Shown here: positions 1-5,333 of the stretch, piece by piece
Layout of the letters: every line of letters begins with the position of its first letter
Numbering within the stretch: position 1 is the stretch's first letter
Source of the DNA: Porphyrobacter sp.
GTDB lineage: Bacteria > Pseudomonadota > Alphaproteobacteria > Sphingomonadales > Sphingomonadaceae
Direction: 5' to 3'
NCBI GenBank assembly: GCA_021732945.1
Contig: JAKFWB010000130.1
Coordinates: forward strand, 1 to 5,372
DNA: 5,372 nucleotides
Program-made: the position numbers and the translations under genes
Notes under the pieces: generated by a model
Told to the model about the DNA's origin: nothing
The model's input: only the letters and a program-made list of their open reading frames with translations
Databases searched by the model: none

Positions 1-323
1 AGGTGGGCGATGTCGTCGGCATGCCAGGTCATGCCGATGGCGGGGAACACGACCCGGGAGAGGCCGACGCTGATCACCCAGACGAAGCCCAGCGCCACGA
101 GGTTGACCAGCACGAAGCGGCGCACCTCCGAGGCGACCGAGCGGCCCGAGGCATCGAATACGAAGCGGCGCGCCAGCAGGTAGGCGGTGGCCATGCCGAG
201 CAGGTAGGCCGCGGCCACGGCGGCCTCGAACGACATGACGTGGTTCAGCGCGTAGCGGCTCAGCAGATTGACGAGCGCGGCGATGCCGCCGGTGACCAGG
301 AACTTCAGGAACTGGAGGTTCAT
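1..323 (-). CDS. GtrA-like inner-membrane protein, C-terminal part missing (runs off window)
   Basis: I translated this by hand from the minus strand. It opens at an ATG (323-321) with MNLQFLKFLVTGGIAALVNL and continues for 107 full codons to the window edge without a stop. The F-L-K-F-L-V-x-G-G-x-A-A-L-V-N start is the hallmark of GtrA/DPMS-type small membrane proteins, which usually have four helices and about 120-150 residues. Three hydrophobic segments are visible, roughly residues 5-26, 33-52 and 68-93; the fourth should lie outside the window. The loop after helix 2 carries the usual basic/aromatic A-R-R-F-V-F. Family members are thought to assist transfer of lipid-linked sugars across the inner membrane for surface polysaccharide modification. 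The start lies 10 bases after the stop of the oxidoreductase, so it is probably the third gene of that operon. The ribosome site (TGGGGT) is modest. Family call is firm; substrate unknown. Confidence 0.85.
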   Translation of the reverse strand, partial: MNLQFLKFLVTGGIAALVNLLSRYALNHVMSFEAAVAAAYLLGMATAYLLARRFVFDASGRSVASEVRRFVLVNLVALGFVWVISVGLSRVVFPAIGMTWHADDIAH

Positions 324-333
324 CGACCCCAGT

Positions 334-1644
334 CTACCGATTCTCGGCGCGCCAGACGCCGGGATCGTCGATCGCCTGCGCCATCAGCCTGCCGTAGCGC
401 ACGCTCTCGGAAATGCCGCGATCCTCGGGATAGTAGAAGCAGGTGTCGGCGATCTGCAGGCCCTCGATCGCCGTCTGCACCTTCGGGATCTTGGCGAGGA
501 AGCCCGGCTCGCAAACGGGCTGGGCATAGTTGAGGCGGCCGACCTGGCTTGCGAGGAGATCGCCGGCCTGCAGGGCGGGGTTGAGCTTCTGCAGGTAGCC
601 GAAGGCCTCGGCGACGAATGCCTCGGAGCTGCGGCCGAACTTGGGATGCGTCTGCGGCATGTAGTAGGGCACGTAGACGACGGTCTCCGACAGGTGCCGC
701 AGGTTCGAGAATTCGACGATGCCGGGGATTTCGATGCCGGCGTCGCTGATGTTCAGCCAGAAGTGCCGGGTGACCGGCTTGCTGAGCTTGAGGAGCACGC
801 AGACGACGCCGATGTTGCGGATCGCGTCGTACTTTGCCCTGGCCGCGGCCGGCAGGCCAGGCACCAGCTTCGACACGAAGGGCGTCGGCACGGTCGAGAT
901 GACGGCGTCGTACGACTGGTCGGTGCCATCGACGACCAGCCCGGTGACGCGGCCGTTCTCGCTGGTGATCTCGCTCACCCGCGCGCCGAGCTTCAGCAAG
1001 CCGCCGTGCTGCTCGACGGCGTCGACCAGCGTGTCGATCAGCGTCTGCGAGCCGCCGTCGATGTAGCCCAGCTCCTCCTGCAGGAGCGAGGCGCGCGAGG
1101 TGCCGACGCGCTTGATGCGGGTCCAGATCCAGGCTGCCGAGATGTTGTCGGCATACTCGAAGAATTTGAGATCGAAGAGGCGGCGCCACAGCACGTCGTA
1201 GGCGCGCTGCCCGCTCCATCGGACGATCCAGTCCCGCGCATTGACCTTCTCCAGCGACGACCAGTCGTTGCGCCGGGTCGACAGGAACATCTGCAAGCCG
1301 TAGCGGAGCTTCGAGATCAGCCCGAGCTTGGGGAAGGTGAGAAGGGCAAGCGGATCGCCCCAGCGATAGTGCCTGCCGTCGACGAAGTAGCCCATCGACG
1401 TCTTGCGCCAGACCATGCGGTCGCCGATGCCGAGTTCCTGCATCAACTCGAAGGTCGGCCGGTCGGACTTGCAGACGAAATGGTAGAAGCGCTCGATCGA
1501 CAGGCCGGCGAAGTCGAAATGGGCCGCCATGCCGCCGGCGATGCGGTCAGCCTCGAAGACCGTCACCTCGTGCCCGGCCTTGAGCGCATGGTAGGCGGCC
1601 GCCAGTCCCATGGCGCCCGCCCCGATGATGGCGACGCGGGCCAT
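334..1644 (-). CDS. FAD-dependent oxidoreductase, amine-oxidase / protoporphyrinogen-oxidase-like fold
   Basis: The 436-residue protein begins MARVAIIGAGAMGLAAAYHA, a classic dinucleotide-binding GxGxxG (Gly8, Gly10, Gly13) followed by V-T-V-F-E-A with the ribose-binding Glu31 and the G-G-M-A stretch at about 37-40, as in FAD amine oxidases. Near the C-terminus (about 405-423) the Y-P-E-D-R-G-I-S-E-S-V-R-Y-G segment resembles the second FAD contact in this superfamily. Length is normal for the fold. There is no signal peptide or obvious membrane anchor, so it is probably cytoplasmic or membrane-peripheral. Such enzymes sit beside GtrA proteins, glycosyltransferases and SDRs in surface-glycan loci, where they are often labelled only NAD(P)/FAD-dependent oxidoreductase; a role in oxidising, reducing or rearranging a sugar or polyprenyl intermediate is inference. 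The start is two bases after the stop of the epimerase gene (TGAGAATG), which suggests translational coupling. A long open frame on the opposite strand is a GC-rich shadow. Confidence 0.88.
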   Translation of the reverse strand: MARVAIIGAGAMGLAAAYHALKAGHEVTVFEADRIAGGMAAHFDFAGLSIERFYHFVCKSDRPTFELMQELGIGDRMVWRKTSMGYFVDGRHYRWGDPLALLTFPKLGLISKLRYGLQMFLSTRRNDWSSLEKVNARDWIVRWSGQRAYDVLWRRLFDLKFFEYADNISAAWIWTRIKRVGTSRASLLQEELGYIDGGSQTLIDTLVDAVEQHGGLLKLGARVSEITSENGRVTGLVVDGTDQSYDAVISTVPTPFVSKLVPGLPAAARAKYDAIRNIGVVCVLLKLSKPVTRHFWLNISDAGIEIPGIVEFSNLRHLSETVVYVPYYMPQTHPKFGRSSEAFVAEAFGYLQKLNPALQAGDLLASQVGRLNYAQPVCEPGFLAKIPKVQTAIEGLQIADTCFYYPEDRGISESVRYGRLMAQAIDDPGVWRAENR

Positions 1645-1646
1645 TC

Positions 1647-2588
1647 TCAGAACTCCAGGACCACGCTGGAATAGACCGGGTCGCGGAACGTCTCGCGCAG
1701 GCCCTCGAGGATCGGCGTCGACTTGACGCCGAACAGGCTCGGCCAGTCGATCACCTCGAAGGTCTCGGGCACCACCAGCGCGGCGAGCTGGCTCACCGTG
1801 AAGGGCGGATTGGAATCCACCATCGCATAGAGCTGCAGCAGGGTGCGGAACAGGCCGTAGGGAATGCGAACGATGGCTGCCTTCGCGCCGCTGGCTTCCT
1901 TCAGGGCGCGGATCAGGTCGATATAGGCGATCTGCTCCTGGCCGGAGATGTTGAACACCTGGCCCGGGCGCGGCTCGGCGATGCAGGCGGCGATGATGTT
2001 GCAGAAGTCGCCGACATAGAGCGGCTGGCGCAGGTACTGGCCGTGGCCCGGGATCGGGAAGACCGGCGTGCGCGCCATGAAGCGGGCGAGCCAGCCCAGG
2101 TGCTTGCGGTCGAACCAGCCGTACATCAGCGTCGGCCGCAGCACGCAGGTCGGGATGCCGCTGTCGAGTGCGAGCTTCTCCTGCGCCTTCTTGGACTCGG
2201 TGTAGAAATCGTGCGCCAGCGAGTTCACCACCGACGAGCTGATGTGGACGATCTGCCCGACGCCGTGCCGCCGCGCGGCCTCGAGCACCCGCTCGGTCGC
2301 GACCACGTTGTTGGCGGTGAACGGCGCCTCCGTGAGCGCGGCGATCTGGGCGTGACAGAGGACGAGGGTGCCGGCGCCGGCCAGCGCCTCCTGCCAGCCG
2401 TCATCCGTGGCGAGATCGGCCTCGACCAGGCGGACGTCGGGATGGAGCTTCTTGAAGATCGCGTTGTTGGCGGGATGCTTGTCGATCCCGATCAGCGGTC
2501 CTATCCCGCGGGCCTTCAGGCGGGGGACAAGATTCTGCCCGGCGAGGCCAGCCGCGCCGGTGATCACGATGGGGCGGGTGTCCGGCAT
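1647..2588 (-). CDS. NAD-dependent epimerase/dehydratase-like protein (extended SDR)
   Basis: The 313-residue protein starts MPDTRPIVITGAAGLAGQNL with the extended-SDR nucleotide motif GxxGxxG (Gly11, Gly14, Gly17) and an acidic Asp36 at the end of strand 2 (I-G-I-D-K), which favours NAD(H) over NADP(H). The catalytic set is present: Ser117-119 in H-I-S-S-S and Tyr129-x-x-x-Lys133 (Y-T-E-S-K), followed by the usual V-L-R-P-T-L-M-Y-G. Length fits sugar-nucleotide epimerases/dehydratases. The likely substrate is a nucleotide- or lipid-linked sugar, but the C-terminal half does not identify it. An in-frame TAG lies directly before the ATG (2591-2589), so this is the earliest start possible; the ribosome site is weak (GAG about 8 bases upstream). 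It is the first gene of the minus-strand trio with the FAD oxidoreductase and GtrA protein. I see no convincing promoter in the roughly 150 bases upstream. Confidence 0.87.
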   Translation of the reverse strand: MPDTRPIVITGAAGLAGQNLVPRLKARGIGPLIGIDKHPANNAIFKKLHPDVRLVEADLATDDGWQEALAGAGTLVLCHAQIAALTEAPFTANNVVATERVLEAARRHGVGQIVHISSSVVNSLAHDFYTESKKAQEKLALDSGIPTCVLRPTLMYGWFDRKHLGWLARFMARTPVFPIPGHGQYLRQPLYVGDFCNIIAACIAEPRPGQVFNISGQEQIAYIDLIRALKEASGAKAAIVRIPYGLFRTLLQLYAMVDSNPPFTVSQLAALVVPETFEVIDWPSLFGVKSTPILEGLRETFRDPVYSSVVLEF

Positions 2589-2607
2589 CTAGGCTCGACG
2601 CGCAGCT

Positions 2608-2624
2608 ACCGCCCGTCGGGCGGT
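2608..2624. repeat. Perfect 8-base inverted repeat with one central base
   Basis: ACCGCCCG-T-CGGGCGGT lies 20 bases upstream of the epimerase start. As RNA it could form a GC hairpin with a closing stem of about six pairs. There is no T-run on either side, so it is not a normal intrinsic terminator. In the leader of the minus-strand operon it could be an operator, an attenuating hairpin that affects translation, or the remnant of a terminator. Function is not established. Confidence 0.45.
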
Positions 2625-2859
2625 GCTCATCTGGAGTTTCGCAGGGAGTGCAAATTCGGCCCCGACAGTCGAAGCTTGGCGGAGGGCCGGGGAAGGAAGC
2701 ACTGGATGGCCAGTCTTTTGTCGAGCTTCGCTGGGGTGCGCAGTTTAGTTGGTGGACCTGAAGCCCACCATAGCTAGCAGTATGCCCTTGAATCAATGGC
2801 TCTTTTGGCGTTCCAGGGTTGTTGTGGGAGGGGTCACCAGTAGCTTATGGGCAATTTTC

Positions 2860-2887
2860 TCGACCCACGCTCCTCGAAATGTAATAT
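2860..2887 (+). promoter_or_regulatory. Possible sigma-70-type promoter of the three-gene cassette
   Basis: TCGACC at 2860-2865 (four of six matches to TTGACA) and TAATAT at 2882-2887 (four of six matches to TATAAT) are 16 bases apart. A start of transcription near 2894 would give a leader of about 30 bases that contains the ribosome site at 2911-2921. The spacing and location are good but the boxes are only moderate, so this is a candidate and not a firm call. Confidence 0.35.
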
Positions 2888-2910
2888 CCTTCTGCGTGCG
2901 AATGGTCTTC

Positions 2911-2921
2911 GGGGAGAGGGG
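2911..2921 (+). promoter_or_regulatory. Strong purine-rich ribosome binding site that selects a TTG start
   Basis: GGGGAGAGGGG ends three bases before the TTG at 2925; the GGGGAG core is at a normal distance. The codon just before TTG is an in-frame TAG (2922-2924), so no earlier start is possible, and the next in-frame ATG is 32 codons later with no comparable site. This makes TTG the preferred start. Confidence 0.65.
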
Positions 2922-2924
2922 TAG

Positions 2925-4007
2925 TTGAACACCGCTCGGCTAAGGGAACTGGTCGACAAATTGCTGGCGGTAGAGGAGGCCACTGCACTGTCGGCACTGC
3001 TTCGCAGGTCTACAGAGGCAATGCAGGGCATAGTAAACAGCCCCAGTCAACCCGATCCGCAGACTCAATATTCAAGTAACTTTGCAGCGTTGCATAACAA
3101 TGCGGCGATGATGCTAGCGGCATTCACTCCAGCAGAGTTGGAACTGCTAGAGGAGATAGGGGCGACCCCATTTTTTGGTACCGATCCCAGTGTTGAGATT
3201 GCCGCCATCTCACAGCAGAATGCCGTAACGCCTGCCGTGATACTCGCGAAGCTCCAAAAAACCCTCTCTGATAGAGAGAGATACATAGGGCACATAACTC
3301 AACTCCGGGACCAACTTAACGCTTTAGGGATCAAGGCCAACAACGTCTCCCCAGGGACGGCGGAACTAGGGTTTCTGCTGCCTCGCCCGCTATTTAACAA
3401 CGAGTTATCAGGCCTGATTGGGGAGCTATCAGTCCTCAGTCGAATCCTTCGCATTTTCGCTGAGGCCGTCACCGGCGGATACGAGCCCGTGCAAGTTCGC
3501 CAAATCTCGACGACTGATCCGCTGTTTGGCTTAGGAATGAGCGTCGCTGTTGTGGTAGCGATCAGCAAGGCTGTTACGTGGTCGTTGGCAACTTGGAAAA
3601 CCGTCGAAGAGATTCGAAAGCTTCGCAACGAAACTCAGAGAAATCCGGCATTCTCAGATGAGGAAATTAAAGCGTTCTTTGATTCGAAAATCGAGAAGGC
3701 AATAGACGACGCGATCAAGTTAAAGGCGTCTCAGATTGCACCCCCCAATGGTGAGGGGAGGAGCCATGAGCTGCTTACGGGTATGGAGTGGGCACTTCGT
3801 TCTATTCTGACTCGTGTCGAGAGAGGAATGACCGTCGAAGTACGGTTCCTGCCTCCCAAGTCTGCTAAAGGTGCCGAGCCACCCTCTCCCGATCAGATCC
3901 AACAATTCGAGGAGCTGCGTGCTGTTGCGCCAGAGCTAAAGTTTCCGCCAGCAGCGCCCGATCCGATTCTTGCCCTTCCACCCACCGAGCCGCCCAATAA
4001 GGTATAG
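2925..4007 (+). CDS. Unrecognised 360-aa protein with hydrophobic segment, charged helix and Pro-rich tail
   Basis: I do not recognise this family. The start is TTG, chosen from the strong ribosome site and the in-frame TAG immediately upstream. Residues 1-35 and about 105-135 look like charged amphipathic helices (heptad-like L/V spacing), and 60-80 is a helical hydrophobic stretch. Residues about 199-224 (D-P-L-F-G-L-G-M-S-V-A-V-V-V-A ...) are the strongest hydrophobic segment, a possible membrane helix though it contains a lysine, followed at once by W-K-T-V-E-E-I-R-K-L-R-N-E, a basic/acidic helix. Residues 244-270 are another charged helix (F-S-D-E-E-I-K-A-F-F). The last 50 residues are Pro/Ala-rich and probably disordered. 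No signal peptide, nucleotide-binding or nuclease motif is visible. It heads an apparent operon: the next gene starts 44 bases downstream. Codon use is AT-richer than in the left-hand genes, which suggests horizontal transfer. Function unknown; a membrane-linked or oligomeric role is inference. Confidence 0.8.
   Translation: MNTARLRELVDKLLAVEEATALSALLRRSTEAMQGIVNSPSQPDPQTQYSSNFAALHNNAAMMLAAFTPAELELLEEIGATPFFGTDPSVEIAAISQQNAVTPAVILAKLQKTLSDRERYIGHITQLRDQLNALGIKANNVSPGTAELGFLLPRPLFNNELSGLIGELSVLSRILRIFAEAVTGGYEPVQVRQISTTDPLFGLGMSVAVVVAISKAVTWSLATWKTVEEIRKLRNETQRNPAFSDEEIKAFFDSKIEKAIDDAIKLKASQIAPPNGEGRSHELLTGMEWALRSILTRVERGMTVEVRFLPPKSAKGAEPPSPDQIQQFEELRAVAPELKFPPAAPDPILALPPTEPPNKV
3256..3278 (-). 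terminator. Terminator-like hairpin inside the 360-aa gene, antisense strand
   Basis: On the minus strand CTCTCT (3278-3273), a three-base loop ATC, AGAGAG (3269-3264), GG and then six T (3261-3256) have the form of an intrinsic terminator. It lies within the coding region of the plus-strand gene and no minus-strand gene reads into it, and the stem is only half G/C. It may be chance in a repetitive CT/AG stretch, or it could limit antisense transcription. Confidence 0.2.
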
Positions 4008-4051
4008 TTGCGGGCTCTAGGCAAAAGCGAGCGAGGAAAGTAGGGCGAAGT

Positions 4052-4243
4052 ATGGATAGACTCTTCCAATCCGCGGGCAGCTTCCTGTTCGTTGTAGTAT
4101 TTCTATTGGGGCAGTTTCCTGGTGGAACGATTTTGATGGCTTTAGCCTGTAACTCGCGGCGGCTCGATGGATGGGACTGGGTATTGTCAGTCATTATTCC
4201 ATTCTATGGTGTTATGAAGGTGTTATTCTCTTCCTACTGTTGA
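4052..4243 (+). CDS. Small (63-aa) two-helix membrane protein, unknown function
   Basis: The predicted protein has two hydrophobic segments, about residues 8-32 (starting S-A-G-S-F-L-F-V-V-V-F-L-L) and 42-60 (W-D-W-V-L-S-V-I-I-P-F-Y-G-V-M), joined by a short polar/basic loop C-N-S-R-R-L-D-G-W. That is a hairpin topology, with the basic loop likely on the cytoplasmic side. AGGGCG lies about six bases before the ATG and serves as a plausible ribosome site. The gene is in the same direction as its neighbours, 44 bases after the first gene and seven before the third, which supports a real gene in an operon. Short hairpin membrane proteins include immunity proteins, holin-like and stress peptides, but nothing here decides between them. 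A longer open frame on the minus strand over this position has a random-looking composition and no ribosome site. Confidence 0.6.
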   Translation: MDRLFQSAGSFLFVVVFLLGQFPGGTILMALACNSRRLDGWDWVLSVIIPFYGVMKVLFSSYC

Positions 4244-4250
4244 GTTTCGA

Positions 4251-4790
4251 ATGCGATTTTTCGCGCTGACATTCTTGCTGTTGTCTGTGGCGGGTGCTGC
4301 GTCAGCTCAAACGCCACGTTGTGATATTGGAGAAGATAAGAAGCGCCTAATCGTCTCGATACTCTGCGGTGCTGCAGCTAAAGAGCAAGAGTACAAGATC
4401 ACCGGGCCGAACTGCATAAGAGAGTCAACGCGGGTTCGGTTTATGGATTCTGCGGCACAGATTGTGGCCTACGGAAGATGTGGGGATCAGCCTTTTGCGG
4501 ATCGCTTGAAAGAGGGGACATTAAAGGCGGCGCAGTTCACGCAACTTCTTGCAGCTTGCTCGAATGAGAAGTTTGATGCTCGTCACATGATGAATGACGC
4601 ATTGATGGAAGCCCAACTTAAGTCAGGAAGCTTCCAGTGCACTCCAGACATGAAATCGTTGCTTGCCCGCAGGCGAGCCGATTTTGAGGTGTTGATCAAA
4701 CAGTCTGATGATAGCGCGTTACAAGCGCGGATTTTCGAGCGACTGAAGGTAACGGTCGATTCGGCGGGCAATATCAGAGAAGCCCCTTAA
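4251..4790 (+). CDS. Exported (periplasmic) protein with six cysteines, unknown function
   Basis: The 179-residue product starts with a clear Sec signal peptide: Arg2, a hydrophobic core F-A-L-T-F-L-L-L-S-V-A-G-A, and an A-S-A site with cleavage expected between Ala19 and Gln20. The mature part of about 160 residues is mostly helical and polar, with cysteines at 24, 39, 55, 77, 103 and 130. An even number in an exported protein suggests up to three disulfides. No lipobox is present (no Cys right after the cleavage site), so it is probably soluble in the periplasm or secreted. I do not recognise the family; nothing resembles the lysozyme, nuclease or protease motifs I know. The ATG is seven bases after the stop of the small membrane protein, with only GAG as a ribosome site, which suggests coupled translation. 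I see no clear intrinsic terminator after the TAA. Confidence 0.78.
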   Translation: MRFFALTFLLLSVAGAASAQTPRCDIGEDKKRLIVSILCGAAAKEQEYKITGPNCIRESTRVRFMDSAAQIVAYGRCGDQPFADRLKEGTLKAAQFTQLLAACSNEKFDARHMMNDALMEAQLKSGSFQCTPDMKSLLARRRADFEVLIKQSDDSALQARIFERLKVTVDSAGNIREAP

Positions 4791-5204
4791 CCGCTTCTGC
4801 GAATAGATGAGCGACGCCACACATCAAGACTCTCGCTTCAGCCTAGCCGGTACCATCGTGCAAGACCACTTCCGGCACCGAAGGCTCACGATTGCGGCGA
4901 TGTATGCTTCTGCGTCGCCAGTACCGAACCTTGCGGCTGATGCAATCCGCAATGGTCGCACTTTTGCTCTGTGCGCTTCGGAGTCCCGATAGTTGCGTAT
5001 CGCGAGCGATACCACAATTTCGCCCTTTAAGGGCTCGGGTAGCTGGTGGCGGAAGTAGTAGACGCCGCGCTTCCTGGAGAGGGCCTTGGCGTCTTTATGA
5101 AAGCGTTTAGGTGAGCATTCGGGGAGTTGGGGCTACAAAGCGGCATTTTCCGAGGTACTCGGGAGCCAAAAAGCGCCAATTTTCAAGTAACACACAGGGT
5201 GCAG
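4791..5204. other. Gene-free stretch between the cassette and tRNA-Gln
   Basis: No intact gene is visible in these 414 bases. The part from 4824 to 5105 is the integrase remnant; 4791-4823 and 5106-5204 show nothing I can name. Two short perfect palindromes lie inside the remnant: GTATCGC-GA-GCGATAC (4997-5012) and GCCCTT-T-AAGGGC (5022-5034). The stretch just beyond the tRNA CCA end (5204 downward) would be expected to contain the tRNA terminator, but I see only a short T-run on the minus strand (about 5171-5167) without a convincing stem. Confidence 0.5.
4824..5105 (-). pseudogene. Remnant of a tyrosine-recombinase-type integrase (N-terminal part only)
   Basis: Reading the minus strand from 5105, the frame gives A-L-S-R-K-R-G-V-Y-Y-F-R-H-Q-L-P-E-P-L-K (about 5090-5025) and then G-E-I-V-V-S-L-A-I-R-N-Y-R-D-S-E-A-H-R-A (about 5024-4963). 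This matches the N-terminal pattern of many proteobacterial phage-type integrases: a short R-R-G-x-Y-Y-F-R-R-x-x-P strand pair followed by E-x-x-x-S-L-x-T-R-x-x-x-E-A-x-x-x-A. After A-K-V the similarity fades and the frame ends at a TGA (4826-4824). There is no ATG, GTG or TTG between the upstream in-frame TAG (5135-5133) and this homology, and the core-binding and catalytic domains (R...HxxR...Y) are absent, so it is a dead fragment. Its position about 100 bases from the tRNA 3' end and in the tRNA's direction is where an island integrase is expected. The family call rests on recognition of a short stretch. Confidence 0.6.
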
Positions 5205-5278
5205 TGGCTGGGGGACCTGGATTCGAACCAAGACTAACCGGGTCAGAGCCAGTTGTTCTACCGTTAAACTATCCCCCA
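5205..5278 (-). tRNA. tRNA-Gln, anticodon CUG, with encoded CCA
   Basis: The minus strand folds as a complete 74-base cloverleaf: acceptor TGGGGGA (5278-5272) with TCCCCCA (5215-5209), seven pairs; D stem GTTT/GAAC around an A-A-C-G-G-T-A loop; anticodon stem ACTGG/CCGGT (5253-5249 and 5241-5237) with loop CTCTGAC, anticodon CTG at 5246-5244; four-base variable loop; T stem CTTGG/CCAGG with loop TTCGAAT; discriminator G at 5208 and CCA at 5207-5205. The U1-A72 first pair, G73 and central anticodon U are known glutaminyl-tRNA synthetase identity features. It reads CAG; a tRNA-Gln(UUG) elsewhere would be needed for CAA. The 3' half appears to be the attachment site of the adjoining island and is intact. 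Confidence 0.96.
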
Positions 5279-5304
5279 AGGACCCTGCGGACCTCGCGCG
5301 GGAC

Positions 5305-5333
5305 GATTTAGCGATGACGGACCGGATTGGCAA
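5305..5333 (-). promoter_or_regulatory. Probable promoter of tRNA-Gln
   Basis: On the minus strand TTGCCA (5333-5328, five of six matches to TTGACA) and TAAATC (5310-5305, three of six to TATAAT) are separated by exactly 17 bases. Transcription would begin about 20 bases before the mature tRNA 5' end, leaving a short leader for RNase P, as is usual for a single tRNA gene. The -10 box is weak but the -35 box, spacing and distance agree. Confidence 0.5.

Larger units (their letters stand above)
2589..2924. other. Divergent intergenic region, with composition change
   Basis: This 336-base stretch separates the minus-strand glycan trio from the plus-strand cassette. From 2589 to about 2740 it is GC-rich like the left genes; beyond that it becomes clearly AT-richer like the genes on the right, so the left edge of the foreign segment probably lies near 2740-2790. 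It contains a perfect odd palindrome (2608-2624), a 7-base inverted pair CGAAGCT/AGCTTCG (2670-2676 and 2724-2730), a small inverted pair TGGTGG/CCACCA (2750-2755 and 2765-2770), and the promoter-like site and ribosome site of the next gene. No reading frame here gives a recognisable protein and I see no tRNA or known RNA. Confidence 0.6.
2740..5207. mobile_element. Putative remnant genomic island inserted next to tRNA-Gln(CUG)
   Basis: The segment is AT-richer than both flanks and uses codons such as ATA, TTA, CTA and AGA that are rare in the glycan genes. It holds three unfamiliar plus-strand genes, ends with an integrase N-terminal remnant and abuts the 3' end of a tRNA gene, the usual target of tyrosine-recombinase islands. 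I did not find a second copy of the tRNA 3' end near the left edge; only the seven bases GGACCTG (2754-2760 and 5213-5219) are shared, which is not enough to define att sites. Boundaries are therefore approximate and the element is presumed immobile. Confidence 0.5.

Noticed and set aside
320..1219. A 299-codon minus-strand open frame overlapping the oxidoreductase gene
   Set aside because: It is an Arg/Ala-rich frame-shifted shadow of the same gene with no recognisable domain.
268..1674. A 468-codon open frame on the plus strand
   Set aside because: It is antisense to the well-supported FAD oxidoreductase gene. High GC at third positions creates long open antisense frames; its composition is repetitive in Ala, Asp, Val and Arg and no family motif is present.
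2754..2760. GGACCTG as the second attachment site matching the tRNA T-arm
   Set aside because: Seven bases is too short, and the flanking bases do not continue the match to the tRNA 3' end.
2043..2777. A 244-codon plus-strand open frame over the epimerase gene
   Set aside because: It is antisense to a gene with intact SDR motifs, and its composition is Arg/Gly/Glu-rich with no domain.
3865..4194. A 109-codon minus-strand open frame over the small membrane protein gene
   Set aside because: It has no ribosome site and no recognisable features, and it opposes three co-directional genes with better translation signals.
4889..4905. Imperfect hairpin CTTCCGGCACCGAAG-like sequence as a terminator for the cassette
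   Set aside because: The stem has only four pairs before a mismatch and no T-run follows.
3071..5191. Direct repeat TTCAAGTAAC at 3071-3080 and 5182-5191 as a possible att pair
   Set aside because: Ten identical bases (14 of 15 with one mismatch) are expected about once by chance in a window of this size, and the first copy lies inside a gene and not at the composition boundary.
5111..5311. Plus-strand open frame across the tRNA gene
   Set aside because: It runs through the antisense of an intact tRNA and starts in the integrase-remnant region; no protein features are seen.
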